In this document: piece by piece, positions 1 through 12,400 of the stretch | Numbering within the stretch: position 1 is the stretch's first letter | How the letters are laid out: each line of letters begins with the position of its first letter | Program-made: the position numbers and the translations under genes | Assembly: GCA_964016885.1 (NCBI GenBank) | Contig: OZ024742.1 | Location: forward strand, 360,654,936 to 360,718,935 | Source: Eledone cirrhosa | Lineage: Eukaryota > Mollusca > Cephalopoda > Octopoda > Eledonidae | Direction: 5' to 3' | Length of the DNA stretch: 64,000 bases | The notes under the pieces: generated by a model | Told to the model about the DNA's origin: nothing | The model's database searches: none | The model's input: the letters and a program-made list of their open reading frames with translations, nothing else

Positions 1-1339
1 ACTTGTTCGGCTTCTGCCCTGAAATATGTGAGGGGCAAATACCATATAGGTTCTGTGGCTTAGCCCAGGGCATATCACACCTTTAAATGAGGAGAGACGA
101 ACCCACGAACACTACTCACTCAGTCTACAGTGGAAGTCCATCCACATAAGTCATCGTAGCATCTCATACCAACTTTGTAACACTTTACACACACATGATC
201 CCATTACACACACATATATCTCAAGTACTACTACATAAGTGTTGACAACGTAAACATCAAGCATTTGGCTCCGTTTAACAAAGCCAAACGAAAAAGTGTT
301 GTGCTGTTTTTTGGCTCAGCCTTTTCAGGCAGGGATCGATCGCGTTAATTATTACTGTTATTTTATTTTAATATTATTTCGTGTTGTTGCTGGTACCAAA
401 GGAAATATTGTTCACTTCAGGTCAATTATCGGAACTATATTTACCTTGGATATTTTAACTGTCTCGCTAAAGGATTCAACTCGCTACACTTCTAGGTGAG
501 TAAACCATTAGTTCTATAACTTTACCAAAGAATCTTGCTACAAATCTATATATTTCTATCTCTTCAGCTGTCAATTTTCTCCTAGCTATCATTCCGTGTA
601 TTTTTTGTTTAAAAGTATCCAGGAGGATTCTCCTGTTTATTAGCTCCAGTTACATTAGTGAATGTGGTTCTAAAGAAAACTTGGTAAATTTTTACTATAA
701 CATCCATCTCAAAGAAGGTTGTTATAGAGTTCTCTGGTGGAGGGAGTAATTTACGACACTTTTTGAAGACCACATCTAAAAATCATAAGAAAAACATACA
801 TTTCACTTTCAAAATTCTACTCAAACCTGTCAACACTACCCTTAATTTTTTTTAATGTTTACTATTACGCTTGTCTCGGAAACGAGTGTAATAAAGCATT
901 TACCGAAAACTAATCTTAGACTTTTCAAAGGTTAACTGAAGGTTTTAAAATATAATTTATTTACAGTCATATTAGCAGGCTGTCTTTGGAAGCAATTTAC
1001 ACTACATACACTAACAATTAACATAACAAATGATGTGTATTAAAACTAACAAGAGGAAAAATAATTAAAGAAGTAAAAATGGTTACAAGAAGCGCTGGAA
1101 CTTCCCTTCATCTCTAGATATGAGTTTTAACATGTTTAAAAAGTGACTTTTCTTGTCTAGAATTGCTGGAAAATGTTTTTTTTTTATTTTTTATTTTTTT
1201 TTTACATCATATACATACATATATGTATGTATGTATTGACGAATGTTGAAAATTTAATATATTAAATTCTTTTTCTTTTCGTAACTTGTACATTTATTAC
1301 AAGTTAAGTTTGTGTTGTACCAACTTTAGAATTACCGAC
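1..1339. other. AT-rich spacer, no gene seen
   Basis: No reading frame longer than about 70 codons and no domain is recognisable. A T-rich tract lies near 1178-1202, followed by a short (atgt/tatg) microsatellite near 1210-1237. The first 300 bases are less AT-rich, but I recognise no repeat family or exon in them. Confidence 0.6.
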
Positions 1340-1482
1340 TGTCATACGTCCCTTTACGATCTGAGTTCAAATCCCGCCGAGGTTAACTTTGCCTTTCATC
1401 CATACAGAGGTCGATAAAATAAAGTACCAGTAATGTACTGGGTATTTGCTGGCCTTGTGCCAAAAGTAGAAACAATTATAAC
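1340..1482 (+). mobile_element. tRNA-derived SINE (type B), 5'-truncated
   Basis: The segment contains a pol III B-box-like 'gagttcaaatcccgccgagg', then 'ttaactttgcctttcatcc', then 'gtcgataaaataaagtacca', and ends in 'ggccttgtgccaaaagtaga'. The same order recurs in either orientation at 9152-9343, 14423-14563, 17438-17622, 30270-30432 and 33783-33960. This is a dispersed SINE I associate with cephalopod genomes. The A-box half is degraded or missing here. The family name is not assigned because I cannot search a repeat library. Confidence 0.8.
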
Positions 1483-1590
1483 AGAACTAGCAATGTGCGT
1501 GCGTGTTAGACTGTGTAGCATCAGAGTCCATAGTCTTATATTCTCTGTAAAGTGCTAGATTTAAGGAATATACGGTCATTGAATCATTAC

Positions 1591-2015
1591 CAAAACCGCC
1601 CTCGGTTTTATTATGCAAAGCTATTTATTTTAAATATTTATATTTATGTAAAAAATCTTCCATTATAATTTTAAGAGCTCTTGAAAACCCTTTCGATACC
1701 AAATCATCCTTGGTTTTAGGATACAAAACTGTTTCTTTTAAAGTGTTTATATTTATTAAAAAACCTATCATAATTCTATGTAAGAACTAAACCGCCAGAA
1801 ACCACCCCTGAGTTTTGGAAACAAACTTTATTTTAAAGTATATTTTTATCTAAAAACCTTCCATCATCTTAAGATACTGTAAAGTTATGTTCCAAACATC
1901 AGTATAAGTTATTTATATAACTAAACCTGTTAAAATTCTTGATTATTTTCGAAATTATTTGACAAAATCATAAGCAGTGTCTTTTATTAGAAATATGGTA
2001 AGGAAAGGGCTAAAG
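1591..2015 (+). mobile_element. MITE family 1 copy with three internal repeats
   Basis: The right end 'attagaaatatggtaaggaa' + 'agggctaa' matches the end of the element bordering the big satellite (34347-34593), with the terminal TTAA mutated to CTAA. The middle holds three diverged copies of a roughly 95-bp module (about 1591-1675, 1690-1785, 1788-1880). Each contains an A/T-rich 'tttaaagtgtttatatttat'-like stretch and a 'cttccatcataattt'-like stretch. No coding capacity. The 5' border is uncertain. Confidence 0.6.
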
Positions 2016-2229
2016 ATATATACAGTATATACTGGTGACACGTTAAATGGTAAGGAATAGTTGACATTGCTTTAGGAAAGGCTGAAGGATATATCGTAGA
2101 TGAAGGAAGGTTTGGTGGTGGGTTGAAGTGATGGTGTGTCAGACAAACTGAAGTGAGGGACAGAAGTGGTGCAAGGCAGCCGAAATATTAATATCTGAAT
2201 GTATGTACAGTGTGTGTATAGACATTTTA

Positions 2230-2487
2230 CCAAGTAAAGTCCGTGTATACACATATGTGTGTGTGTCTGTATGAATGTGTGTCGGGACGTGTGTGTGTCT
2301 ATGTATAGATGTGTGTAAGTATATATATACACACATATATGTGTGTATGAACATGTGTGTGCGTGTGTATGGACGTGTGTGTGTTTATGTATAGACACGT
2401 GTATGTCATTGTATAGATGTGTGTATGTGTATATATATGTGTGTGTGTCTTTGTAAAGACATGTATGTCATTGTATAGACGTGTGTA
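2230..2487. repeat. TG-rich flank of the 26-bp minisatellite
   Basis: An irregular TG/TA-rich sequence leads into the array. The block from about 2293 to 2487 (with 'ctatgtatagatgtgtgtaa' and 'ctttgtaaagacatgtatg') reappears at about 4263-4395 inside the array, so it was duplicated along with repeat units. Confidence 0.8.
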
Positions 2488-5418
2488 TGTGTGTCTATAT
2501 ACAGACATGTGTATGTGTTTCTATATACAGACATGTGTATGTGTTTCTATATACAGACGTGTGTATGTTTCTATATACAGACATGTGTATGTGTTTCTAT
2601 ATACAGACGTGTGTATGTTTCTATATACAGACATGTGTATGTGTTTCTATATACAGACATGTGTATGTGTTTCTATATACAGACATGTGTATGTGTTTCT
2701 ATATACAGACATGTGTATGTGTTTCTATATACAGACATGTGTGTGTTTCTATATACAGACATGTGTATGTGTGTCTATATACAGACGTGTGTATGTGAAT
2801 CTATATACAGACGTGTGTATGTGAATCTATATACAGACGTGTGTATGTGTGTCTATATACAGACGTGTGTATGTGAATCTATATACAGACGTGTGTATGT
2901 GTGTCTATATACAGACGTGTGTATGTGTGTCTATATACAGACGTGTGTATGTTTCTATATACAGACGTGTGTATGTTTCTATATACAGACGTGTGTATAT
3001 GTTTCTATATACAGACGTGTGTATATGTGTCTATATACAGACGTGTGTATATGTGTCTATATACAGACGTGTGTATGTGTGTCTATATACAGACGTGTGT
3101 ATGTGTGTCTATATACAGACGTGTGTATGTGTTTCTTTATACAGACGTGTGTATGTGTGTCTATATACAGACGTGTGTATGTGTGTCTATATACAGACGT
3201 GTGTATGTGTGTCTATATACAGACGTGTGTATATGTCTATATACAGACGTGTGTATGTGTTTCTATGTACAGACATGTGTATGTGTTTCTATATACAGAC
3301 GTGTGTATGTGTGTCTATATACAGACGTGTATATGTTTCGATATACAGACGTGTGTATGTGTGTCTATATACAGACGTGTGTATGTGTGTCTATATACAG
3401 ACGTGTGTATGTGTGTCTATATACAGACGTGTGTATGTGTGTCTATATACAGACATGTGTATGTGTGTCTATATACAGACGTGTGTATGTTTCTATATAC
3501 AGACGTGTGTATGTGTGTCTATATACAGACGTGTGTATGTGTTTCTATATACAGACGTGTGTATGTGTTTCTATATACAGACGTGTGTATGTGTGTCTAT
3601 ATACAGACGTGTGTATGTGTTTCTATATACAGACGTGTGTATGTGTTTCTATATACAGACGTGTGTATGTATGTCTATATACAGACGTGTGTATGTTTCT
3701 ATATACAGACGTGTGTATGTGTGTCTATATACAGACGTGTGTATGTTTCTATATACAGACGTGTGTATGTTTCTATATACAGACGTGTGTATGTTTCTAT
3801 ATACAGACGTGTGTGTGTTTCTATATACAGACATGTGTGTGTTTCTATATACAGACATGTGTGTGTTTCTATATACAGACATGTGTGTTTCTATATACAG
3901 ACATGTGTGTGTTTCTATATACAGACATGTGTGTGTTTCTATATACAGACGTGTGTATGTGTTTATATATACAGACGTGTGTATGTGTTTATATATACAG
4001 ACGTGTGTATGTGTGTCTATATACAGACATGTGTGTGTGTTTCTATATACAGACATGTGTGTGTTTCTATATACAGACATGTGTGTTTTTCTATATACAG
4101 ACATGTGTATGTGTTTCTATATACAGACGTGTGTATGTTTCTATATACAGACGTGTGTATGTGTTTCTATATACAGACGTGTGTATGTTTCTATATACAG
4201 ACGTGTGTATGTTTCTATATACAGACATGTGTATGTGTTTCTATATACAGACGTGTGTTTGTGTGTCTATGTATAGATGTGTGTAAGTATATATATACAC
4301 ACATATGTGTGTATGAACATGGGTGTGCGTGTGTATGGACGTGTGTGTGTCTTTGTAAAGACATGTATGACATTGTATAGACGTGTGTATGTGTCTGAAT
4401 ATACAAGCGTGTGTGTGTATACACGCGTGTTTCTGTATATAACGGACGTGTGTATATGTTTCTGTATACACGCGTGTTTCTGTATATAACGGACGTATGT
4501 ATATGTTTCTATATACAGACGTGTGTATGTGTTTCTATATACAGATGTGTGTATGTGTTTCTATATACAGACATGAATATGTGTTTCTATATACAGACAT
4601 GAATATGTGTTTCTATATACAGACGTGTGTATGTGTTTCTATATAGACGTGTGTATGTGTTTCTATATACAGACGTGTGTATGTGTATCTATATACAGAC
4701 GTGTGTATGTGTATCTATATACAGACGTGTGTATGTGTGTCTATATACAGACGTGTGTATGTGTGTCTATATACAGACGTGTGTATGTGTGTCTATATAC
4801 AGACGTGTGTATGTGTGTCTATATACAGACATGTGTATGTGTGTCTATATACAGACATGTGTATGTGTGTCTATATACAGACGTGTGTATGTGTGTCTAT
4901 ATACAGACGTGTGTATGTGTGTCTATATACAGACGTGTGTATGTGTGTCTATATACAGACGTGTGTATGTGTCTATATACAGACGTGTGTATGTGTCTAT
5001 ATACAGACATGTGTATGTGTGTCTATATACAGACATGTGTATGTGTGTCTATATACAGACATGTGTATGTGTGTCTATATACAGACGTGTGTATGTGTGT
5101 CTATATACAGACGTGTGTATGTGTTTCTATATACAGACGTGTGTATGTGTGTCTATATACAGACATGTGTATGTGTGTCTATATACAGACGTGTGTATGT
5201 GTGTCTATATACAGACGTGTGTATGTGTGTCTATATACAGACGTGTGTATGTGTGTCTATATACAGACGTGTGTATGTGTGTCTATATACAGACATGTGG
5301 ATGTGTGTCTATATACAGACATGTGTATGTGTTTCTATATACAGACATGTGTATGTGTGTCTATATACAGACGTGTGTATGTGTGTCTATATACAGACGT
5401 GTGTATGTGTTTACAGAT
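2488..5418 (+). repeat. 24/26-bp minisatellite array
   Basis: The unit is 'gtgtatgtgtgtctatatac' followed by 'agacgt' (26 bp), with a frequent 24-bp form lacking one 'gt'. Variants are cat/cgt at the junction and ttt/tgt in the middle. There are more than 100 units, interrupted at about 4263-4500 by a copy of the left flank and degenerate 'acacgcgtgtttctgtatat' sequence. The unit contains no stop in any forward frame, which produces long Cys/Tyr/Val-rich open frames in all three forward frames. I consider these artefacts, not genes. Confidence 0.95.
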
Positions 5419-5764
5419 ATGTGCATGTGGGTGTTTGAATGTTAAAAAAGGAAGAACTACTCATTACCGCAATAGAATGTAATTGTTTATCAACGCTAAA
5501 ACTTTTCTCTTTCTACTTCAAGTTTCGCGATTCCTCGCTGATCACACAACAGAAGTTTGTATTATAAAGTATAGCAAATATTATGAATATAGACAACGTC
5601 TCTGAAATAATAAGACATTATAGAGGAACATTCTGGTAAAAGGGGCTTTGCAGCTATACGGTTCTGGGTCCAGTCCCACTCTACGGCATCTTGGGGAGCA
5701 ATTGTCCTAAATGGCCTCGGGTTCACTAATGCTGTGCGAGTGGAATTTGATAAACGAAAACTGC
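5419..5764. other. spacer, nothing recognised
   Basis: Mixed-composition sequence after the minisatellite. No domain, RNA gene or known repeat was recognised. Confidence 0.5.
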
Positions 5765-6038
5765 AGAAAACTGTCGTGCATACACACATACAAACACACA
5801 CACATGCATACATGTATACACACATATATACACACATATATACACACATACACACATTTATATATACACATACACATATATATACACACACACACATATA
5901 TACACACACATGCATACATGTATACACAAACACATATATATAGTGATAATAATAAATATGAGGACTAAAATCCAAAGAGGGTTCGATAAGGATAAATCAG
6001 ATATATAAGCGACTCGTTGCTTAAACTTTAATCTGTTA

Positions 6039-6081
<43 letters not shown>

Positions 6082-6105
6082 GCATACATATACATACACA
6101 GTACA
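5765..6105. repeat. CA/TA microsatellites
   Basis: (CA)n, (CACATA)n and (ATACAC)n tracts lie at about 5779-5940. A pure (TA)n run lies at about 6043-6078 and is followed by more ACAT repeats. Low complexity only. Confidence 0.9.
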
Positions 6106-7620
6106 GGTTAAATCTTATTTTAGCGTGCAAAAACAAAATGTGAAAGTGCAAAGAAAATTCTGCGATAAACTAAAAAATATTCATTGGAAATATTGTAGAC
6201 GAAGGTGCTGGGGGTGGCATTAGGTGTTTGGTCCAGTGTGGAAAGGAATGCAGGCAAATGTTCTCTACTGGAAAAAAACAAGTATTCTTGCGGGCGTCAT
6301 ATACTCTCAGGTCTTAAATAATGCCCCCCCCCCCCCCCATTAGATTTTACTAATCTTCTCCAGCGAAATTTTATTGTAGGTGATTCATATCGATATAATA
6401 ATTATATTTTCATTAAAAAAACATTATATATGACAAACAAAGAACATAAGAAATCCAGTATTTACGAACGTACACTATATAATTACCGATAACCCCTACC
6501 CCCGTTTATTCCACTCCACCACCCCCACATTATAAGAATTTAAGTAAATGTCCAACCCCCACCCCTGCCTATTCCCCTCACCCCTATTATTTGGAGCCCG
6601 GGACTGTCAGTAAGGCAAGCCGCTAACAATGGCAAGAACTTTGTTGTCAGTGACCCAGCTTCCTCCGCCCAAAAAAATTCGAACGTCACAGACTGGAAAA
6701 AATAGTTTGCCGATGATTCTTGGCATTTTAGAAATTTATTCCGTTTGGCTACGTAAGCAGTGACCCCCACCTTAATGGCAGCATTTAGGATGTGGGAAGG
6801 AGCTAAAGAATCGTTTACTGTAGTATCCCACATGAGGCATCTACCTTTTACCCAGGCCAGGAGTAAAGGGTAAGACCATCTACTGTCTGTCTAATCAACC
6901 CTGGACAATCTAACTGGTTCCAGGATTGATGAGATATTGACTGGAGCAAGAGTACACTATCCTACCAACTACTCTCAGGTCTAGAATAATCGTCTTAACC
7001 GCACTTAAACCACCACACTCCCGCTTATTAAATGTTGCTAATATATCTCTGGCGAAATTTTATTTTAAGAGGTAGCATTCCTTCAACAATTAATTTTCTT
7101 TAGACATTAAAAAACATTATACAGGACAAAAAAAACAAAAAAACGTCCGTTACTCAATATGTAAACTAAACGACTAATTCTGGTTTTAAAAAATCAACGG
7201 GGACAACCTAGAAAAATTACCGATTTTCCAACCCCGCTATTATTTGGCACATGAGAGTACTTATTTGATCTCGGACGACTGGGCTTCATACTCCGGGATG
7301 AAGTAATGGAAACTACAAATATGACATCATTAATCCCTCAGTTTTAGGAACTAAAACGTTGAGTGATTAAACAGGAACTATTTTTTGAAGGACGAACGTT
7401 GTTGGAATTGAAACTTTCTTAGAAATAAGGAATTTACTTTCGTTTCTTTTGAAATTTACTCTCACTTTTTTTTTCTCTTTTGGCACCCTAAAATAAGATT
7501 TAACCCTTGTACGAACACACCCCCACATGCACGCGCGCACTCACAGCAAACTGTGTGCTATGGCTGTCATTATCATCATTTAACGCCAGTTTGCCGTTAA
7601 ATGATGTTTTTTAATACTGT
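6106..7620. other. AT-rich spacer with a diverged direct duplication
   Basis: No gene. A C homopolymer sits at about 6325-6339. The segment from about 6307 to 6600 ('actctcaggtct' then 'gcgaaattttatt' then 'aattaccga' then 'cctattatttgg') recurs in diverged form at about 6970-7250, so this is an old duplication or two copies of an unnamed repeat. A 12-bp hairpin with a 9-base loop (7574-7606) is built from 'catcatttaacg' and its complement. This is a SINE-tail motif facing itself. Confidence 0.55.
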
Positions 7621-7639
7621 AATGTCAACATTTACCTAT

Positions 7640-7715
7640 CATTACAGATACAGATACACACACAGATACATACACATATCTACATACACATAGATACATA
7701 TACACATACAGACAC
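7640..7715. repeat. ACACAT microsatellite
   Basis: Irregular (ACAGATAC)/(ACATAC) repeats adjoining the LINE-tail fragment. Confidence 0.8.
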
Positions 7716-7870
7716 ATATCATTATGATGATCATCTTCATCACTTTTACTACGTCCACATTTCCATGCTTGCATGGATTTAACGGATCCTCTCGTCACTT
7801 GTTACTTCCTTTGTCAACTCCACCGTGGGTTCCAGCATCCTGAGATCCACTGTCACTACTACAACTACCC
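7715..7870 (-). mobile_element. LINE family 1 3'-end fragment, degraded
   Basis: Starts with an (atc)-rich tail and 'catttccatgcttgcatgga', the same opening as the better-preserved minus-strand copies at 25918-26200 and 30648-30915, whose complement encodes the C-terminal end of a reverse transcriptase. Only about 150 bases are left and no frame is preserved. Confidence 0.55.
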
Positions 7871-7911
7871 ACTCCCCCTTACACACAGAGGTAGTCTTAC
7901 CCTTTACGCCC

Positions 7912-8398
7912 TTAGTCAAAAATGAAACTAACGATAATGGGGAATGTAAAAACAGATAATTTAGTATTCTTGATTTACCGAAACGAATAAGTTCTGTTTC
8001 GATATGGATGCATCTATATTAACTATATGCTATTGTTGTATTTGTTCGTAATACATGTGCTTTTAAAAGGAATTTTTTGTTACAATATATATACAGGAAG
8101 CATTAAGTATATCTTGTTAACGAGCATCAAAACTTCATTACAAGTATAAACCCGTTTTTCTCTGTAAATATAAGTTTTGCATTTGTAATTTTTTTATTCT
8201 TGCAATCAAAATATACACAGTTTCATGAATATGTAAAAGTAATTTCAATTTAAAAGTACGTCTATTACGATAAATAAACAGTATTTAGTTAATTTAGAAG
8301 TATCCACGTTAAAATACGATAATTTCGTTTCGGTAATTCAAGAAAACCAAGTTATATTTTTTACATTTTCCATTATCGTTACTTTCGTTTTTAACTTG
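7912..8398. repeat. large imperfect palindrome (foldback-like)
   Basis: The outer left sequence 'gaaactaacgataatgg' (about 7925) pairs with 'ccattatcgttactttc' near 8370-8387. Similarity continues inward through 'gatttaccgaaacgaa' against 'ttcgtttcggtaattc', and through 'atattaactatat' against 'tatttagttaattt', almost to a centre near 8156. The whole 487-bp segment therefore reads as one arm facing a diverged copy of itself, as expected for a foldback element or an old inverted duplication. No reading frame. Confidence 0.75.
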
Positions 8399-8435
8399 GA
8401 ACGTAATCAACAAGGTAACACACACAAACGCGCGC

Positions 8436-8529
8436 TTATTATGTCTAAATAGTTAGGCTTGTTACTTTGGAGTTACACCTGCGCAGGTGAAACTCCAAAG
8501 TAACAAGCCTAACTATTTAGACATAATAA
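8436..8529. repeat. 94-bp near-perfect palindrome
   Basis: Two 47-bp arms meet with no spacer at 8482/8483 around 'cacctgcgcaggtg'. Checking base by base, I find one mispair only (8475/8490). The outer ends read 'ttattatgtct' and 'agacataataa'. It lies 38 bp from the large palindrome at 7912-8398. Confidence 0.95.
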
Positions 8530-8699
8530 ATGAATATTTAAACTCTACTTCGGTATTGAGTACTCTTGCAACCTTTAGCAAAGTGACTTCAACTATAGCC
8601 TCGAGTTATCCGATGCATTGTGAGTCACACAGACACACACATACACATACAGGAAGTCCCCCCCCCAAAAAAAATGATACATACTTTAACAGCATTCTA

Positions 8700-8849
8700 A
8701 TAAAAGTGTGTATATTTATGGGACATCCTGTGTGTATATATATATACACACACACTACCGACTGTAGTGTAAACAGACGAAAAGTACTCGACGACTTGGC
8801 TCCCTTAAAATATGTATGTATATATATAGCATGTATTACATGTATATAT

Positions 8850-8889
<40 letters not shown>

Positions 8890-8912
8890 CATGTATATAT
8901 GTATGTCACAAG
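8700..8912. repeat. TA/TG microsatellites
   Basis: (TA)n around 8734-8745 and 8860-8888. The motif 'tatatagcatgtattacatg' occurs at about 8825 and again at about 9045. Confidence 0.85.
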
Positions 8913-9011
8913 TGTAGTGTTTGTACCAGAATTTTCAAGTCGCTGGCTGGACTAAAAAGTCACACTCGTTCAGCGCATCGGTGGGGGTTCTCCTACATGG
9001 ATATAAAGTAG
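8898..9011 (+). pseudogene. C2H2 zinc-finger remnant, probably from a LINE
   Basis: Translation in one forward frame gives CSVCTRIFKSLAGLKSHTRS followed by AH, which fits C-x2-C-x12-H-x4-H, with the ligands encoded at 8913-8978. The 'K-S-x-A-G-L-x-x-H' core is the type commonly carried by non-LTR retrotransposon proteins rather than by host multi-finger factors, and no second finger follows. The frame upstream is microsatellite and the frame closes about 11 codons after the last His. I read this as a fragment of a dead retrotransposon. A single-finger host exon is possible but less likely. Confidence 0.5.
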
Positions 9012-9074
9012 TGGCCGTACACGAAAAAAAGGTGGCAGCCACCATATATATAGCATGTATTACATGTATACATA

Positions 9075-9135
9075 TATCTCATCATCATCATCATCGTTTA
9101 ACGTCTATCTTCCACGATAGCATGGGTTAGACATT
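9075..9135 (-). mobile_element. SINE/LINE 3' tail fragment
   Basis: (atc)n is followed by 'gtttaacgtctatcttccac' and 'agcatgggttagac'. This is the complement of the shared 3' tail seen at 22490-22526 and 24205-24249. Confidence 0.75.
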
Positions 9136-9151
9136 ATATATATATATATAT

Positions 9152-9343
9152 AATTGTTTCTACCTTTGGCACAAGGCCAGCAATTACACAGTGTATTACT
9201 GGTACTTTATTTTATCGACCCCGTAAGGATGAAAGGCAAAGTTAACTTCGGCGGGATTTGAACTCAGAATGGAAAGGGCCGTAACTCTTTGCGTCACAGC
9301 ATGGCGTCCGACCCTCTACCGATACTGCCAATTCACCGCCTTA
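9152..9343 (-). mobile_element. tRNA-derived SINE (type B), minus strand
   Basis: Reads 'aattgtttctacctttggca', 'ttttatcgaccccgtaagga', 'tgaaaggcaaagttaac', then 'gggatttgaactc', which is the complement of a pol III B box. It ends in a tRNA-like head around 'ctctaccgatactgccaat'. This is one of the more complete copies in the window. Confidence 0.85.
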
Positions 9344-9436
9344 AAATGTGTGTTATTGCTGTTTATGTTACATAAATTCAACCAAATGAGATCGATAAAA
9401 TAAGTATCAGTCTTGAAAAGAATAATTACTGAAGTC

Positions 9437-12400
9437 TATATATAATTAGTTTAAGTTACTACATGGTAATATAACAGTGAGACCAGTCGATATATAATTA
9501 GTTTAAGTTACTACATGGTAATATAACAGTGAGACCAGTTGATATATAATTAGTTTAAGTTACTACATGGTGATATATAACAGTGAAACCAGTCGATATA
9601 TAATTAGTTTAAGTTACTACATGGTAATATATAACAGTGAAACCAGTCGATATATAATTAGTTAAAGTTACTACATGGTAATATATAACAGTGAAACCAG
9701 TCGATATATAATTAGTTTAAGTTACTACATGGTAATATATAACAGTGAAACCAGTCGATATATAATTAGTTTAAGTTACTACATGGTAATATATAACAGT
9801 GAAACCAGTTGATATATAATTAGTTTAAGTTACTACATGGTAATATATAACAGTGAGACCAGTTGATATATAATTAGTTTAAGTTACTACATGGTAATAT
9901 AACAGTGAAACCAGTCGATATATAATTAGTTAAAGTTACTACATGGTAATATATAACAGTGAAACCAGTTGATATATAATTAGTTTAAGTTACTACATGG
10001 TAATATATAACAGTGAGACCAGTTGATATATAATTAGTTAAAGTTACTACATGGTAATATATAACAGTGAAACCAGTTGATATATAATTAGTTAAAGTTA
10101 CTACATGGTGATATATAACAGTGAAACCAGTTGATATATAATTAGTTAAAGTTACTACATGGTAATATATAACAGTGAAACCAGTCGATATATAATTAGT
10201 TTAAGTTACTACATGGTAATATATAACAGTGAAACCAGTTGATATATAATTAGTTAAAGTTACTACATGGTGATATATAACAGTGAAACCAGTTGATATA
10301 TAATTAGTTAAAGTTACTACATGGTAATATATAACAGTGAAACCAGTCGATATATAATTAGTTTAAGTTACTACATGGTAATATATAACAGTGAAACCAG
10401 TTGATATATAATTAGTTAAAGTTACTACATGGTAATATATAACAGTGAGACCAGTTGATATATAATTAGTTAAAGTTACTACATGGTAATATATAACAGT
10501 GAAACCAGTTGATATATAATTAGTTAAAGTTACTACATGGTGATATATAACAGTGAAACCAGTCGATATATAATTAGTTAAAGTTACTACATGGTAATAT
10601 ATAACAGTGAAACCAGTCGATATATAATTAGTTTAAGTTACTACATGGTAATATATAACAGTGAAACCAGTTGATATATAATTAGTTAAAGTTACTACAT
10701 GGTAATATATAACAGTGAGACCAGTTGATATATAATTAGTTAAAGTTACTACATGGTAATATATAACAGTGAAACCAGTTGATATATAATTAGTTAAAGT
10801 TACTACATGGTGATATATAACAGTGAAACCAGTTGATATATAATTAGTTAAAGTTACTACATGGTAATATATAACAGTGAAACCAGTTGATATATAATTA
10901 GTTAAAGTTACTACATGGTAATATATAACAGTGAAACCAGTCGATATATAATTAGTTTAAGTTACTACATGGTAATATATAACAGTGAAACCAGTTGATA
11001 TATAATTAGTTTAAGTTACTACATGGTAATATATAACAGTAAAACCAGTTGATATATAATTAGTTTAAGTTACTACATGGTAATATATAACAGTGAAACC
11101 AGTTGATATATAATTAGTTTAAGTTACTACATGGTAATATATAACAGTGAAACCATTTGATATATAATTAGTTAAAGTTACTACATGGTAATATATAACA
11201 GTGAAACCAGTCGATATATAATTAGTTTAAGTTACTACATGGTAATATATAACAGTGAAACCAGTTGATATATAATTAGTTTAAGTTACTACATGGTAAT
11301 ATATAACAGTGAAACCAGTTGATATATAATTAGTTTAAGTTACTACATGGTAATATATAACAGTGAAACCAGTCGATATATAATTAGTTTAAGTTACTAC
11401 ATGGTAATATATAACAGTAAAACCAGTTGATATATAATTAGTTTAAGTTACTACATGGTGATATATAACAGTGAAACCAGTTGATATATAATTAGTTTAA
11501 GTTACTACATGGTAATATAACAGTGAAACCAGTCGATATATAATTAGTTTAAGTTACTACATGGTAATATAACAGTGAGACCAGTCGATATATAATTAGT
11601 TTAAGTTACTACATGGTAATATAACAGTGAGACCAGTTGATATATAATTAGTTTAAGTTACTACATGGTAATATAACAGTGAAACCAGTCGATATATAAT
11701 TAGTTAAAGTTACTACATGGTAATATATAACAGTGAAACCAGTTGATATATAATTAGTTTAAGTTACTACATGGTAATATATAACAGTGAGACCAGTTGA
11801 TATATAATTAGTTAAAGTTACTACATGGTAATATATAACAGTGAAACCAGTTGATATATAATTAGTTAAAGTTACTACATGGTGATATATAACAGTGAAA
11901 CCAGTTGATATATAATTAGTTAAAGTTACTACATGGTAATATATAACAGTGAAACCAGTCGATATATAATTAGTTTAAGTTACTACATGGTAATATATAA
12001 CAGTGAAACCAGTTGATATATAATTAGTTAAAGTTACTACATGGTGATATATAACAGTGAAACCAGTTGATATATAATTAGTTAAAGTTACTACATGGTA
12101 ATATATAACAGTGAAACCAGTCGATATATAATTAGTTTAAGTTACTACATGGTAATATATAACAGTGAAACCAGTTGATATATAATTAGTTAAAGTTACT
12201 ACATGGTAATATATAACAGTGAGACCAGTTGATATATAATTAGTTAAAGTTACTACATGGTAATATATAACAGTGAAACCAGTTGATATATAATTAGTTA
12301 AAGTTACTACATGGTGATATATAACAGTGAAACCAGTCGATATATAATTAGTTAAAGTTACTACATGGTAATATATAACAGTGAAACCAGTCGATATATA

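Noticed and set aside
2491..4380. A 629-codon Cys/Tyr/Val-rich open frame, and two overlapping long frames, on the plus strand
   Set aside because: All three forward frames are open at once because the 26-bp unit lacks stops. No domain, splice or start context is present. It is minisatellite translation.
6540..6833. A 97-codon minus-strand open frame
   Set aside because: No motif, no splice signals, low-complexity ends, and it lies in a diverged repeat.
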